DNA of 63,357 nt from Bacteroidales bacterium (lineage in GTDB: Bacteria > Bacteroidota > Bacteroidia > Bacteroidales > CG2-30-32-10). A model generated the notes under the pieces. That model was not told the origin of the DNA, searched no databases, and saw only the letters and a program-made list of their open reading frames with translations. Position 1 is the first letter of the stretch; each line of letters begins with the position of its first letter. The position numbers and the translations under genes were made by a program. The stretch lies in NCBI GenBank assembly GCA_035353855.1, contig DAOQAK010000017.1, positions 1 to 63,357 on the forward strand, read 5' to 3'. Below, piece after piece: positions 16,355 to 25,156 of this stretch.

Positions 16355-17590
16355 GTGGCTTTTCTTTATAACATTTCTATCCTGGTTTATCAATTGCTCA
16401 TTCGCATTAGTGCGCCATTTAATAAAAAAGCCGGGTTATGGGTGAAAGGCAGAAAAAATATCTGGAAAAATCTATCAGAAAAAATCAATCCTTCCGAAAA
16501 AAAAATCTGGATACATGTTTCCTCTCTTGGTGAGTTTGAACAAGGCAGGCCACTGATTGAAGGAATCAAAAAGAAATATCCCGATATAAAAATTCTTCTC
16601 ACTTTTTTTTCTCCATCGGGTTATGAGATTCGCAAGAACTATGAAAATGCTGATTATATTTTTTATCTTCCATCCGACACCCTCAATAATGCAAAAAAAT
16701 TTATTGAGCTGACAAAGCCATTTTTAGTGGTTTTCGTGAAGTATGATTTCTGGTTTAATTATATCAGTTGCATTGCAGAGAAAAAAATCCCTATTGTTTT
16801 TATTTCATCAATCTTTCGAAAGAATCAACATTTTTTTAAATGGTATGGCGGTTGGTTTCGCAAACATCTGAAAAAAATAAATCATTTTTTTGTACAGGAT
16901 ATTTCATCGGAAAATTTATTAAAAGGTATTGGAATAAACCAGGTAACTGCATGTGGCGATACGCGTTTCGACAGGGTTTACTCAATCACGCAAAATGTAA
17001 AACCATTTCCCGATATTCAAAATTTTTGCGGCGATTCTACAATTTTTATTGCAGGCAGTACATGGCCGCCTGATGAAAATATTTTAATTCCATTCATTAA
17101 TTCAGGAAAAACAAATTATAAATTTATCATTGCTCCTCACCTCGTTGACAAAGCACATATATCAAGCATTACAGAAAAAATAAAAGTGCCTTATATTTTA
17201 TATTCTGAAATTTCAGCAAAAGATTTTTCAGATAAAAATGTTTTGGTAATTGATTGTATTGGTATTTTGTCAAACGTTTATCAGTATGCTCACATTGCTT
17301 ACATTGGCGGGGGGTTTGGAGTAAGCATACACAACATCCAGGAACCGGCGACATTCGGGATGCCCATAATTTTCGGGCCGAAGCATACAAAATTCCGGGA
17401 AGCTGTTGAATTGATTAAAGAAGGCGGAGCATTCTGTATCAATAACGAAAATGAATTTTACGATATTATTAAAAAGCTTGAAAACACTAATGTTTTAAAA
17501 GCTTCATCTGAAATTTCAAAAAAATATATTCAGAAAAATATTGGAGCTACAAAAATTATTTTGGAAAATATTTCGAAATATTTTGTTTAA
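16355..17590 (+). CDS. waaA: 3-deoxy-D-manno-octulosonic acid (Kdo) transferase
   Basis: GT30 enzyme that transfers Kdo from CMP-Kdo to lipid A precursor on the cytoplasmic face of the inner membrane. The frame opens inside the preceding gene, but family members begin a few residues before the LYNI hydrophobic anchor. The only plausible start is the GTG at 16355, 10 bp after the upstream stop, giving 411 residues. Seen: the N-terminal membrane anchor, SLGEFEQGRPL with the catalytic base E60, a FVKYDFWFNY segment, AGSTWPPDE in the second Rossmann domain, and GGGFG...HNIQEPATFGMPIIFGP near the C-terminus, all WaaA signatures. It converges on the downstream lipoprotein gene with three bases between them. 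Confidence 0.9.
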   Translation: MAFLYNISILVYQLLIRISAPFNKKAGLWVKGRKNIWKNLSEKINPSEKKIWIHVSSLGEFEQGRPLIEGIKKKYPDIKILLTFFSPSGYEIRKNYENADYIFYLPSDTLNNAKKFIELTKPFLVVFVKYDFWFNYISCIAEKKIPIVFISSIFRKNQHFFKWYGGWFRKHLKKINHFFVQDISSENLLKGIGINQVTACGDTRFDRVYSITQNVKPFPDIQNFCGDSTIFIAGSTWPPDENILIPFINSGKTNYKFIIAPHLVDKAHISSITEKIKVPYILYSEISAKDFSDKNVLVIDCIGILSNVYQYAHIAYIGGGFGVSIHNIQEPATFGMPIIFGPKHTKFREAVELIKEGGAFCINNENEFYDIIKKLENTNVLKASSEISKKYIQKNIGATKIILENISKYFV

Positions 17591-17593
17591 ATA

Positions 17594-18085
17594 TCAACTT
17601 CCTTTCAATTCAATTTTATACTCTTTTCCGTTATAATTGGTTTTCATTTTTACTTCTTTATGTGTTAATCGTATTATATACCATTCTGGTGTAGCATGAT
17701 TAAAAAATGGACCTGTACCAGATTCGCAAGCTGTATTACCATACCATGCTTTACATTCAGAATATATAACCTTTATTTTAGTTTTATTATCATTAAATTC
17801 CCAATGAGCTCCTAATGAGATAGTTTTATTGTCATTTCTTTTTCCTTCTATTTTATATCCATCTGTATTAGAATATTCATCATGGAAAAATATTAATATA
17901 TTATATAAACTATCATTAAATAAGATTAAAGAATCTTCTCCATTTACAGAATACTGTGTAAGAGCGTAAGTACCAAATAGTCTTTTTTCGGCAGAACGCA
18001 AACTTACCAAAGGCCCTTCTTCATATTTTTTACAACCTTCGGAAAGGGCTGCTATTACCAGCATTGCAAGAATTATCTTTTTCAT
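17594..18085 (-). CDS. Small lipoprotein, function unknown
   Basis: A 163-residue putative lipoprotein. The start at 18085 is preferred, because it gives a compact signal (MKKIILAMLVIAALSEGC) ending in a cysteine; the lipobox is loose, as often in this phylum. An in-frame ATG at 18100 would overlap the upstream gene by 7 bp. The mature part resembles small beta-barrel lipocalin-like Bacteroidota proteins (RLFGTYALTQYSVNGEDS, WEFNDNKTKIKV, EWYIIRLTHKEVKMKT). No active-site motif seen. It is probably translated with the TlpA-like gene directly upstream, which suggests a shared envelope role. Confidence 0.6.
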   Translation of the reverse strand: MKKIILAMLVIAALSEGCKKYEEGPLVSLRSAEKRLFGTYALTQYSVNGEDSLILFNDSLYNILIFFHDEYSNTDGYKIEGKRNDNKTISLGAHWEFNDNKTKIKVIYSECKAWYGNTACESGTGPFFNHATPEWYIIRLTHKEVKMKTNYNGKEYKIELKGS

Positions 18086-18093
18086 TTCAATCA

Positions 18094-19482
18094 TCACCAT
18101 TCTAATTTTCCTAAATCTTCTTTTAATTTAGAAACAGTTATAGGTTTTGAAATTATCTTTTTATCCTTATCGAGTAAGTAAAATGCAGGAGTTTGCCAAA
18201 CATAATAATTTTTTATGTTTTCGCTTTTAAAGCCTTTCAAATCGCAGGTGTTAATCCATGTAATGCCATATTTTGCACTTGCCTTTTGCCATTCAGCGTT
18301 TACACTGTCGCATGACACTGCAAAAATTTCAAGTCCTTTAGTATTATACTTATTGTAAATCGCTTTCAATTCGGGCATGGCATCTTCGCAGAAATCGCAC
18401 CACGATGCCCAGAACATCACCAAAATATATTTTGATTTTAATGAATCGAGAATATAATTTTTCCCACTCAAATCATTTGCAACTATGCTGTACGCCTTAT
18501 GTCCTTTTTTTAATGAATTAATTATTGCCGAAGTTTTATTCAATTCCTTTGACAATTCGGCATCGCTGCATGTACTGGTTTCATTGTATTTCTCAGCAAT
18601 ATGCAACATTACATCTTCCCATTGTGTATGCTCAAATGAACTGAGAAGGGTATTAATAATGTATTCATAAACTTTTTTATTCGACTGGGCGCGAACCAAA
18701 ATAAAATCAATGCATTTATTATATGAATCCACTGAAGGCGGAGAAGCAAAGTAGTCGAAATATTCCCCGCATTTTTTATAAAAAATATCGGAATTCAATA
18801 ATGTGGAATCCGAAAAATCGGTATAATCAAAATAATGTTCTTTCAGGAATGCTGCTTCACTTGGATATACAGCCGCATCTTTATTTTTTTTATATGCGGA
18901 ATAATCAGGTACAATATACGCTTTGATCAATTTTGATGCATACATATCTTTATTTTTATCAATAGCTGTTAAAGCAATTTCATTTCTTTTTGTTTTCAGC
19001 CGGTTGATATTTTTCATGATATCATTTAATTTCGAAGCATTGGCTGAAGGGTTTTCGTCATATAGCTTTTGACCCAATTTTATTAATATATCAGCTGAAT
19101 CTTCAATAACTTTTACTTGTTTCAGAAATTGATAATAAATAATATTCTCCGGTGAAGAACTAAAATCAACATCCGTATTGAATTGAACAGAAGGAAAAGT
19201 AATACATACATTTTCATGATTTATAATCACATCAATAAAATTCGAATCATTTGCTGACAAACGTACAACGCCAATATATTCAGGTAGTATAAAGGAAAAA
19301 CGACAGTCGTTACCAATAACTGATGAATCGGTTTTGATTACCTGTTTGCCATATATTTTAGAAAGATATATCTTCTCCGCCTTACAACCATTGACTGTTG
19401 CGTTAACACTATATGTTAACTGGGCAATGCCCGGGGTAATAAATGAGCAACAAAAGAACAGTATCAATATTTTTTTAAACAT
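18094..19482 (-). CDS. TlpA-like thioredoxin-fold protein with DUF4369-like N-terminus
   Basis: A 462-residue periplasmic or outer-membrane-associated thiol protein. It has a signal peptide (to about residue 20, GIAQ), a beta-rich N-terminal domain resembling DUF4369, a helical middle section with coiled-coil character, and a C-terminal thioredoxin domain. The redox pair is C362-D-F-C365 in FWASWCDFCEDAMPEL, followed by the cis-Pro region WQTPAFYLLD. TlpA/ResA-type proteins reduce or isomerise disulfides in exported proteins. It is the first gene of a two-gene minus-strand operon, with a TAATTTTG promoter at 19514-19507, and is divergent from the C10 protease. Confidence 0.83.
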   Translation of the reverse strand: MFKKILILFFCCSFITPGIAQLTYSVNATVNGCKAEKIYLSKIYGKQVIKTDSSVIGNDCRFSFILPEYIGVVRLSANDSNFIDVIINHENVCITFPSVQFNTDVDFSSSPENIIYYQFLKQVKVIEDSADILIKLGQKLYDENPSANASKLNDIMKNINRLKTKRNEIALTAIDKNKDMYASKLIKAYIVPDYSAYKKNKDAAVYPSEAAFLKEHYFDYTDFSDSTLLNSDIFYKKCGEYFDYFASPPSVDSYNKCIDFILVRAQSNKKVYEYIINTLLSSFEHTQWEDVMLHIAEKYNETSTCSDAELSKELNKTSAIINSLKKGHKAYSIVANDLSGKNYILDSLKSKYILVMFWASWCDFCEDAMPELKAIYNKYNTKGLEIFAVSCDSVNAEWQKASAKYGITWINTCDLKGFKSENIKNYYVWQTPAFYLLDKDKKIISKPITVSKLKEDLGKLEW

Positions 19483-19506
19483 ATGTACTTTTTTTCAATA
19501 ATTTCA

Positions 19507-19514
19507 CAAAATTA
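19507..19514 (-). promoter_or_regulatory. -7 promoter element for the TlpA-like gene
   Basis: TAATTTTG on the minus strand (19514-19507) predicts a start near 19500, about 17 nt before the ATG at 19482. No -33 half recognised. Confidence 0.45.
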
Positions 19515-19535
19515 TGCTAAGTTTGTTAAAAAATT

Positions 19536-19565
19536 TTTGTTTTTACATACAATTTTATAAATTTG
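19536..19565 (+). promoter_or_regulatory. Promoter of the C10 protease gene (TTTG-N18-TAAATTTG)
   Basis: TTTG at 19536-19539 and TAAATTTG at 19558-19565, 18 bp apart, fit the Bacteroidota sigma-ABfr consensus in both halves. The predicted start near 19572 leaves a 27-nt leader and rules out the longer frame from 19563. Confidence 0.7.
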
Positions 19566-19598
19566 TCTAAATTTATAAACCAAACAAACCCTAACAAT

Positions 19599-22256
19599 AT
19601 GAAAAAAATCGTTACCTTTTTTATGCTGATGATATTCGGCATGACATTGCTGGCTAAGCCGGTATCCAAGGAAGAAGCCCAGAATGTGGCCGTTTCATTT
19701 CACAAACACTATGTTCCCGGAAAAGCAGATTATACCATTTCGGATGTAGTAGAGTATAGTTATAATGGTATTTCTACTTTTTATGTTTTTAATTTTAAAG
19801 CAGGTGGATACGTAATGGTTTCAGCCGATGATGCAGCTATTCCTATTTTAGCACATTCTGACAGTGGAACTTTTGATAAAAATGCTATTTCTCCTTCTGA
19901 AACCGCATGGTTAGAAGACTACAGTAAACAAATTGAAAGTATTGTTTCGAATAATATTGATAATACCGAAACTTTAAAAGAATGGAAAAAAATTCAAAAT
20001 AACCAATTCAATCCAACTACAAAAGATGTAGCAATATTATGTACTGCTGCTTGGGATCAGGGTTCACCTTGGAATACAGTAGTTGCTCAGAATACAGCTT
20101 CTGGCGTATATGCAGGTTGTGTTGCTACTGCAATGGGTATTGTAATGTATAAATGGAAATATCCAACAACAGGAAACGGAACGCATACATACACAGAAGC
20201 TACTTATGGTGATTTAACTGTAAATTTTGGTTCAACTACTTATGCATGGAGTTCAATGTCGAACACTTCTGCAAGTACTGCAAGCGAAACATTATTATAT
20301 CATAATGGGGTAAGTGTAAACATGACCTATTCTACTTCCGCTTCCGGAGCTTACCAGTTCGATATTCCTTATTCCTTAAAAACTTTTTATAAATATCAGC
20401 CATCGATAGAAATTCAAAACATGTCGAACTTCACATCTGCTAACTGGCTAACCTTACTGAAATCAGAACTTGATGCAGGACGCCCGATATTATATGCCGG
20501 AGCAACCGGTGGTACCAGTTCAAGTGGACACTCGTTTGTTTGTGACGGATATAAATCTGCATCTAACACATTCCATATTAATTGGGGATGGAGCAGTGTA
20601 GGAACAACTTATTATGCTATTGGTTCACTTAACAGTGGAAACGGAAACTTCAATTCAGATAACCAGGCTGTAGTTAGAGTATGTCCATTATCAAATGCCC
20701 CTATCGCTAATTTCACAGCAGACAATGCTTTTCCAGCTGTTGGAGGTAGTGTAAATTTTACTGATTTATCAACAAATAATCCTTCTACATGGGAATGGAC
20801 ATTTGAAGGAGGTACTCCTTCAACTTTTACTGGAAAAACTCCGGGAGCTATAACATATACTGCTGCCGGTGAATATATGGTTACTTTAAAGGTTACTAAT
20901 GCAACAGGTAATGATACCAAATTCTCATCTAAAATGATAAAAGTAGGTCACGCAGCTCCGCAGTGGATCATGCAAAACTGTGGTTCTACTGTAGATAACA
21001 GAATTGTAAGTGAAATAGATATATGCAGTCCTGATGTTGCATGGGGAGTTGTGGTAGACGGTGGTTCAACTATCAATATTCCAAGGGAGATTATTCGCAC
21101 AACTAACGGTGGTACAACATGGAAACTGGATACCATTACCTTTACCGGAGTAACCGATTACAATATTGCCAACATTTGTGCTATTGATGCAAACACATGT
21201 TATGCTGCAATGTTCCCTTTAGGAGCAAATGGTGGTAAAGTTGCTAAAACAACTGATGGAGGTGCAACATGGTCAATTGCAAATTCACCCGATTACTCTA
21301 CAAGCTGGCTGAATTTTGTACATTTCTTTGATGCAAATAATGGCTGTACTATGGGTGACCCGAATACTTCTAGTAAATTTGTAAACTATTATACAACAAA
21401 TGGAGGCAGTTCATGGACACAGGTTCTCGTTGCCTCAGCCGCAGGGGAAACAGGATTAACCAATAATTATGATGCTGTTGCCGGTACTGATTCTATATGG
21501 TATGGCTCTACAAAAGGGAAACTTTTCCGCTCTGCTGATAAAGGACATACATGGACCTATACAAATTATGGAACTACCGGTAACACTACAGGTTTTGGGG
21601 CAACGATCCAGGTTTACCCTTCATTTAAAAATGGATCAGTTGGTGTACTTACAGGTCATACAACCGATGGTGCCTATTCTGCAATAAAAAGAAGTACTAA
21701 TGGCGGAACTTCATTTTCTGCCTTAACTCCAACAGGATATTTTGTAAAAAATCCTAATATAGAATATATACCCGGAAGTGATATATTTGTTGATGTAGCT
21801 TCTTATCCCGGAACCGGTTCATCATATTCTATTGATAATTGTTCAACTTTTAAAAATATTGATACCGGTTCTGTATCATATTATTCAGTAAAATTTTATA
21901 ATTATTCTACAGGATGGGCCGGAAGTATAGTTAGTCCTTCTAATGGAGGTATATATAAATGGAACCCTAATGTGTTTGTCAGCACAAATGATATACCTAA
22001 AAATAATGAGAATATTACAATATTCCCTAACCCTGTAAACGATATGTTGAATATTGAATTTAAAGAATACCTGGGCAGTAAAACTCAAATCAATATTTAT
22101 AATTTAGTTGGAGAACTTGTTTATTCAGAACAAGTAAATCCAACGTTTAATGATATTATTCAGTTAGACCTTTCTGCTATGAAAGCCGGAATTTATATGG
22201 TCAACATTGATGATGGCAACAAGATGATTTCGAAAAAAATATCATTGATAAAATAA
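19599..22256 (+). CDS. Secreted C10-family cysteine protease with PKD and propeller-like domains and T9SS sorting domain
   Basis: An 885-residue T9SS cargo protease. Order of parts: signal peptide (1-20, ...LLAKP); a SpeB/Spi-type inhibitory propeptide (about 20-130); a C10 peptidase domain with catalytic C174 in AGCVATAMG and H311 in SGHSFVCDGY, followed by HINWGWSS; a PKD domain (about 370-450, FTDLSTNNPSTWEWTFEGG); a region of BNR-like repeats (RTTNGGTTW, KTTDGGATW, YTTNGGSSW) probably forming a beta-propeller; and a C-terminal type A sorting domain (FPNPVNDMLNIEF...GIYMVNI) ending in a Lys-rich tail. C10 proteases include streptopain, interpain and periodontain. Probably cell-surface or released. 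Own promoter and own terminator. Confidence 0.92.
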   Translation: MKKIVTFFMLMIFGMTLLAKPVSKEEAQNVAVSFHKHYVPGKADYTISDVVEYSYNGISTFYVFNFKAGGYVMVSADDAAIPILAHSDSGTFDKNAISPSETAWLEDYSKQIESIVSNNIDNTETLKEWKKIQNNQFNPTTKDVAILCTAAWDQGSPWNTVVAQNTASGVYAGCVATAMGIVMYKWKYPTTGNGTHTYTEATYGDLTVNFGSTTYAWSSMSNTSASTASETLLYHNGVSVNMTYSTSASGAYQFDIPYSLKTFYKYQPSIEIQNMSNFTSANWLTLLKSELDAGRPILYAGATGGTSSSGHSFVCDGYKSASNTFHINWGWSSVGTTYYAIGSLNSGNGNFNSDNQAVVRVCPLSNAPIANFTADNAFPAVGGSVNFTDLSTNNPSTWEWTFEGGTPSTFTGKTPGAITYTAAGEYMVTLKVTNATGNDTKFSSKMIKVGHAAPQWIMQNCGSTVDNRIVSEIDICSPDVAWGVVVDGGSTINIPREIIRTTNGGTTWKLDTITFTGVTDYNIANICAIDANTCYAAMFPLGANGGKVAKTTDGGATWSIANSPDYSTSWLNFVHFFDANNGCTMGDPNTSSKFVNYYTTNGGSSWTQVLVASAAGETGLTNNYDAVAGTDSIWYGSTKGKLFRSADKGHTWTYTNYGTTGNTTGFGATIQVYPSFKNGSVGVLTGHTTDGAYSAIKRSTNGGTSFSALTPTGYFVKNPNIEYIPGSDIFVDVASYPGTGSSYSIDNCSTFKNIDTGSVSYYSVKFYNYSTGWAGSIVSPSNGGIYKWNPNVFVSTNDIPKNNENITIFPNPVNDMLNIEFKEYLGSKTQINIYNLVGELVYSEQVNPTFNDIIQLDLSAMKAGIYMVNIDDGNKMISKKISLIK

Positions 22257-22271
22257 TTTTTTTATTGATTC

Positions 22272-22308
22272 AAAAAATAAGGGCGCCCTTTGGGCGCCCT
22301 TATTTTTT
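22272..22308 (+). terminator. GC-rich hairpin terminator after the C10 protease gene
   Basis: A perfect 17-bp inverted repeat, arms 22272-22288 and 22292-22308, with core AAGGGCGCCC and a TTT loop, ending in a T run. It is very similar in style to the hairpin at 1042-1071. Confidence 0.9.
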
Positions 22309-22348
22309 TATTTTTACAGAACATAAAAACTATTCGGAAAAATTATAA

Positions 22349-22356
22349 TATTTTTG
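22349..22356 (+). promoter_or_regulatory. -7 promoter element overlapping an apparent TTG start
   Basis: TATTTTTG fits TAnnTTTG exactly. The TTG at 22354, which would open the longest reading frame, is the end of this element, so translation must begin further down. No good -33 half. Confidence 0.5.
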
Positions 22357-22395
22357 AAAAACAATTTTTGTATCCTAACAATAAAAAACTATACT

Positions 22396-23928
22396 GTGAA
22401 TTCCTTTATTGACACTTCCCAACGTTATAAAAAATATTATTCTTATTTATTAATTATCATTTTATGTATTCCCCTATTATTTATTAATGTTAAAAACAGC
22501 CACGACTGGGGTGATGATTTTGCACAATATATTCATCAGGCTAAAAATATAATTGAAGGAACTCCCCAATCTTCAACCGGATATGTTCTTAATAAAGATT
22601 ATCCTATTTTAGGTCCACCGGCTTACCCTATAGGTTTTCCTTTATTATTATCCCCTGTTTATTATTTATTCGGGAATAATATTCAAGCTTTTTCTATAAT
22701 CATGAGCATAATGTTAATTGCAGCCGCAGTACTTTTTTTAAAATTTTTTAAACTATTTTTCTCAGCACTTTCTTCCGTTTTTCTTGTTTTAATTATTATA
22801 TATAACCCATGGACACTGAACTTCAAGATGGAGATCATGTCGGATATTCCTTTTACATTATGCCTGTATCTTTTAATTATTCTTTATCATTTCCGGGATG
22901 AAAAAAGAAATTATTTGTTTTATTTTTTAATAGGGCTACTGGGTGGTTTTTTGATATCGATACGTTCGGCAGGAATTATTTTCATTATTGCCATTTCTTT
23001 TGAGTTCATTTTCTGTATTTATCAATACCAGGAGAAAAGAATTCAATATTCTTTATTGAAAAAATTATTGCTTCAAAAAATAATTATGATTTTTTCTGCC
23101 ATATTCATCTATTCTTTATTAAATATTATTTTATTCAAAACCCCATCAATGGGATTCCTTTATTATACTTCTGCTTTAGACTTAAAATCCATATCGTATA
23201 TAATACATGATAACCTCACCTATAATTTCCTGATGTTAAAAAATTTCTTTGAATTTAAAAATATATACCTGCAGTTTTTATCTGTCTTTACTCAGTCGGC
23301 TTTACTAACATTAACAGTTATAGGGTTCATAAAAAAAGTAATTATTAATTTTGATTTTATTGATTTGATATTAATCCTCTACTGCATTACTGTTCTCATT
23401 TACCCTTATAGTGATGCAGGATTCCGTTTTATTTTCCCCATAGCCCCCATTTTATTTTATTATGCTGTAATTGCCATCAAAGATTTTTTTAAAACAGCTA
23501 ATATTTTTAATAGAAAATATATCCCCGTTTTAATTGGGCTTATTATCCTTATCCAATATATTGGAGGAATAGAAAAAATTATAAGAAATCACGACAGGGT
23601 TCTTTTCGGTCCACAAAATAAATATGCAGCAGAAGCATTAAACTACATAAAAACAAGTATTCCTGATGATGCAATAATTGAATTTGAAAAGCCAAGGGCT
23701 ATTGCACTATACACTGGCAAAAACGGATTTCACATAAAAATAAATCAACCGATCACTGATATAAAAAAGAACTTTGATAAGGTTGGCATTTCATACATAC
23801 TTCAAAGTAAAAGACAAATTGATTTTATAGGAGATGATAGTCTTAAAAAATATTTATCCTATAAAAATGATAATATAGAATGTATTTGGAGCAATTATAA
23901 TTTTAGATTATACAAAATCTTAAAATAG
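22396..23928 (+). CDS. Polytopic GT-C-fold glycosyltransferase-like protein (GT39/ArnT-like)
   Basis: An inner-membrane protein with about 10-12 hydrophobic helices and a soluble C-terminal part of roughly 90 residues. After the first helix comes a loop with WGDDF, an acidic motif in the place where GT-C enzymes bind metal and a polyprenyl-phosphate sugar. PMT/ArnT-type enzymes move a sugar from a lipid carrier to lipid A, protein or polysaccharide outside the membrane; the acceptor here is unknown. The start is uncertain: the TTG at 22354 is inside a promoter element, and the GTG at 22396 is the next usable codon, giving 510 residues. Stands alone between the C10 protease and the stress-type group. 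Confidence 0.7.
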   Translation: MNSFIDTSQRYKKYYSYLLIIILCIPLLFINVKNSHDWGDDFAQYIHQAKNIIEGTPQSSTGYVLNKDYPILGPPAYPIGFPLLLSPVYYLFGNNIQAFSIIMSIMLIAAAVLFLKFFKLFFSALSSVFLVLIIIYNPWTLNFKMEIMSDIPFTLCLYLLIILYHFRDEKRNYLFYFLIGLLGGFLISIRSAGIIFIIAISFEFIFCIYQYQEKRIQYSLLKKLLLQKIIMIFSAIFIYSLLNIILFKTPSMGFLYYTSALDLKSISYIIHDNLTYNFLMLKNFFEFKNIYLQFLSVFTQSALLTLTVIGFIKKVIINFDFIDLILILYCITVLIYPYSDAGFRFIFPIAPILFYYAVIAIKDFFKTANIFNRKYIPVLIGLIILIQYIGGIEKIIRNHDRVLFGPQNKYAAEALNYIKTSIPDDAIIEFEKPRAIALYTGKNGFHIKINQPITDIKKNFDKVGISYILQSKRQIDFIGDDSLKKYLSYKNDNIECIWSNYNFRLYKILK

Positions 23929-23970
23929 AAATGCTTCATGTATACAGATCATAAATAATGCTGACTCTTT

Positions 23971-24312
23971 CTATAAGGTCCGAACAGCGCGTACTCTCAA
24001 CTCTTCTTCATATGAGAATTTAAACTCTCTGCCATCTTGTTCATCATCGTAAAAATGCTGGGCCCAGGCTCCATTGTCTTTACCATTTATATATTCTGAT
24101 GAACTCCAATAGGAATCCGCTACAAAACCACCTTTGCCCATTTTCTTCAACTGATGATACATTTCCGTTAACTCGAATCGCGTCGGAAGACGCCAGCCAT
24201 TACCAAGTTCACGACAGGCATCAACGGCGTCATGCCATTTAAGCTTTTCAGGAAAATCTTTCATCGCCACCTGAATTGTTTCATTTGTTATAGGATGTGT
24301 AAATGTTTCCAT
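23971..24312 (-). CDS. DUF1566 (Lcl C-terminal-like) domain protein
   Basis: A 113-residue protein that is almost entirely one DUF1566 domain: WHDAVDACRELGNGWRLPTRFEL, a WSSSEY motif, and the closing strand VRAVR. The domain has a C-type-lectin-like fold and occurs in many surface and some soluble bacterial proteins, function mostly unknown. The ATG at 24312 is chosen; the frame continues up to a TTG at 24378 but there it overlaps the small gene at 24371-24448. No signal peptide. It is the last of four minus-strand genes, after two mini membrane proteins and a YflT-like protein, so it may belong to a stress-response group. Confidence 0.7.
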   Translation of the reverse strand: METFTHPITNETIQVAMKDFPEKLKWHDAVDACRELGNGWRLPTRFELTEMYHQLKKMGKGGFVADSYWSSSEYINGKDNGAWAQHFYDDEQDGREFKFSYEEELRVRAVRTL

Positions 24313-24370
24313 TTCTTGTTTTTTTAATTCATAACTTCGTTTATCTCTATTATAAACATCAAAATATTCG

Positions 24371-24448
24371 TTACGCAAAATGTTTTAATGCTTCATATAC
24401 CAGAAAAGCCGGCCAGGCAATTGCTTTTAAAAAACATAGTACACCCAT
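24371..24448 (-). CDS. Mini membrane protein, 25 residues
   Basis: A small ORF from ATG at 24448 to TAA at 24373-24371. The product, beginning MGVLCFLKAIAWPAFLVYEA, is an amphipathic to hydrophobic helix with a short charged end, compatible with a single membrane segment. Its start codon directly follows the stop of the 33-residue ORF with no base between, which suggests translational coupling. No family recognised with certainty. Support is the coupling, the sensible composition and the shared strand with neighbours; without homologues it remains a proposal. Confidence 0.5.
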   Translation of the reverse strand: MGVLCFLKAIAWPAFLVYEALKHFA

Positions 24449-24550
24449 CTAAAAATCCGTAGCTTGCGAAATAAAATAAATGGCGGCTCCAATAAGTCCA
24501 AAAGCATATACCATTCCCGAAGGTGCATTATTATTAATTTTTTGTTCCAT
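24449..24550 (-). CDS. Mini membrane protein, 33 residues
   Basis: A small ORF from ATG at 24550 to TAG at 24451-24449. It has a polar N-terminus (MEQKINNNAPSGM) followed by one glycine/alanine-containing hydrophobic helix (VYAFGLIGAAIYFISQ) and a short polar end, as expected for a single-pass mini protein. It abuts the 25-residue ORF and lies 120 bp behind the YflT-like gene on the same strand. Function unknown. Confidence 0.5.
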   Translation of the reverse strand: MEQKINNNAPSGMVYAFGLIGAAIYFISQATDF

Positions 24551-24670
24551 AACTTTTTCTACTTAATTTATTTTAAAAATATTTAATACTATTTCCTGAT
24601 ATATATAAATACCGATATTTAGTATAAAAGATAGATTAAAATTACTGTCAATAAGTAAAATTATTCATAG

Positions 24671-25156
24671 TTATTTAACTTCTAACTCATCTTTATAATC
24701 ATTAAGAATTTCTTTAGCTCTTTTGGCATCTTCAACCGTTCCATGAACAATTACCTGAAACCCTTGCTCCTCGACTTTTTCATGGTATTTTAATTTAGCG
24801 TGACTTTTAATCGCAAGAATTGCAATGAGTGAAATGATACCCCCAATAAGAGCACCTAGTGAAAAACCGGCTAATGCACCTATTAAAGGACCTGTTCCGA
24901 AAAGAAAATCAAATCCTGGAATTTCAAATACTTTAACACCGGTAAGTATTCCCAATATTGGTCCAATTATAGCACAAATACTTATCAATATATTTGAAAT
25001 CCATCGATTGTTATACCTAACGTGCATGAGATCATCAACAATTATAGCCTTTCCTATAAGTGAAACCTGCTGAATTGGATACCCGGCACGTTTTAGCTCC
25101 TCAACAGCTTTAATTGCTTTTTCGTGAGTAGCATACTCTCCAATAATAGTATTCAT
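24671..25156 (-). CDS. YflT-like general stress protein with glycine-rich membrane hairpin
   Basis: A 161-residue protein. The N-terminal part (MNTIIGEYATHEKAIKAVEELKRAGYPIQQVSLIG) is the ferredoxin-like YflT/GSP17M fold seen in general stress proteins. It is followed by two long hydrophobic helices separated by a polar loop; the second (GPLIGALAGFSLGALIGGIIS) carries glycine-zipper spacing. A second small alpha/beta stretch (GFQVIVHGTVEDAKRAKEIL) ends the protein. The layout implies two cytoplasmic lobes joined by a membrane hairpin. Such proteins rise under osmotic, acid or heat stress in other bacteria; the exact role is unknown. First gene of a minus-strand group with two mini proteins and a DUF1566 protein. 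Confidence 0.7.
   Translation of the reverse strand: MNTIIGEYATHEKAIKAVEELKRAGYPIQQVSLIGKAIIVDDLMHVRYNNRWISNILISICAIIGPILGILTGVKVFEIPGFDFLFGTGPLIGALAGFSLGALIGGIISLIAILAIKSHAKLKYHEKVEEQGFQVIVHGTVEDAKRAKEILNDYKDELEVK

Noticed and set aside
19599..22256. Sialidase activity from BNR-like repeats
   Set aside because: The TTNGGxxW motifs mark a propeller scaffold; no sialidase active-site arginines or catalytic set were recognised.
22354..22395. N-terminal extension of the GT-C protein from the TTG at 22354
   Set aside because: The TTG is the end of a perfect TAnnTTTG promoter element, so it would not be in the transcript as a start codon.
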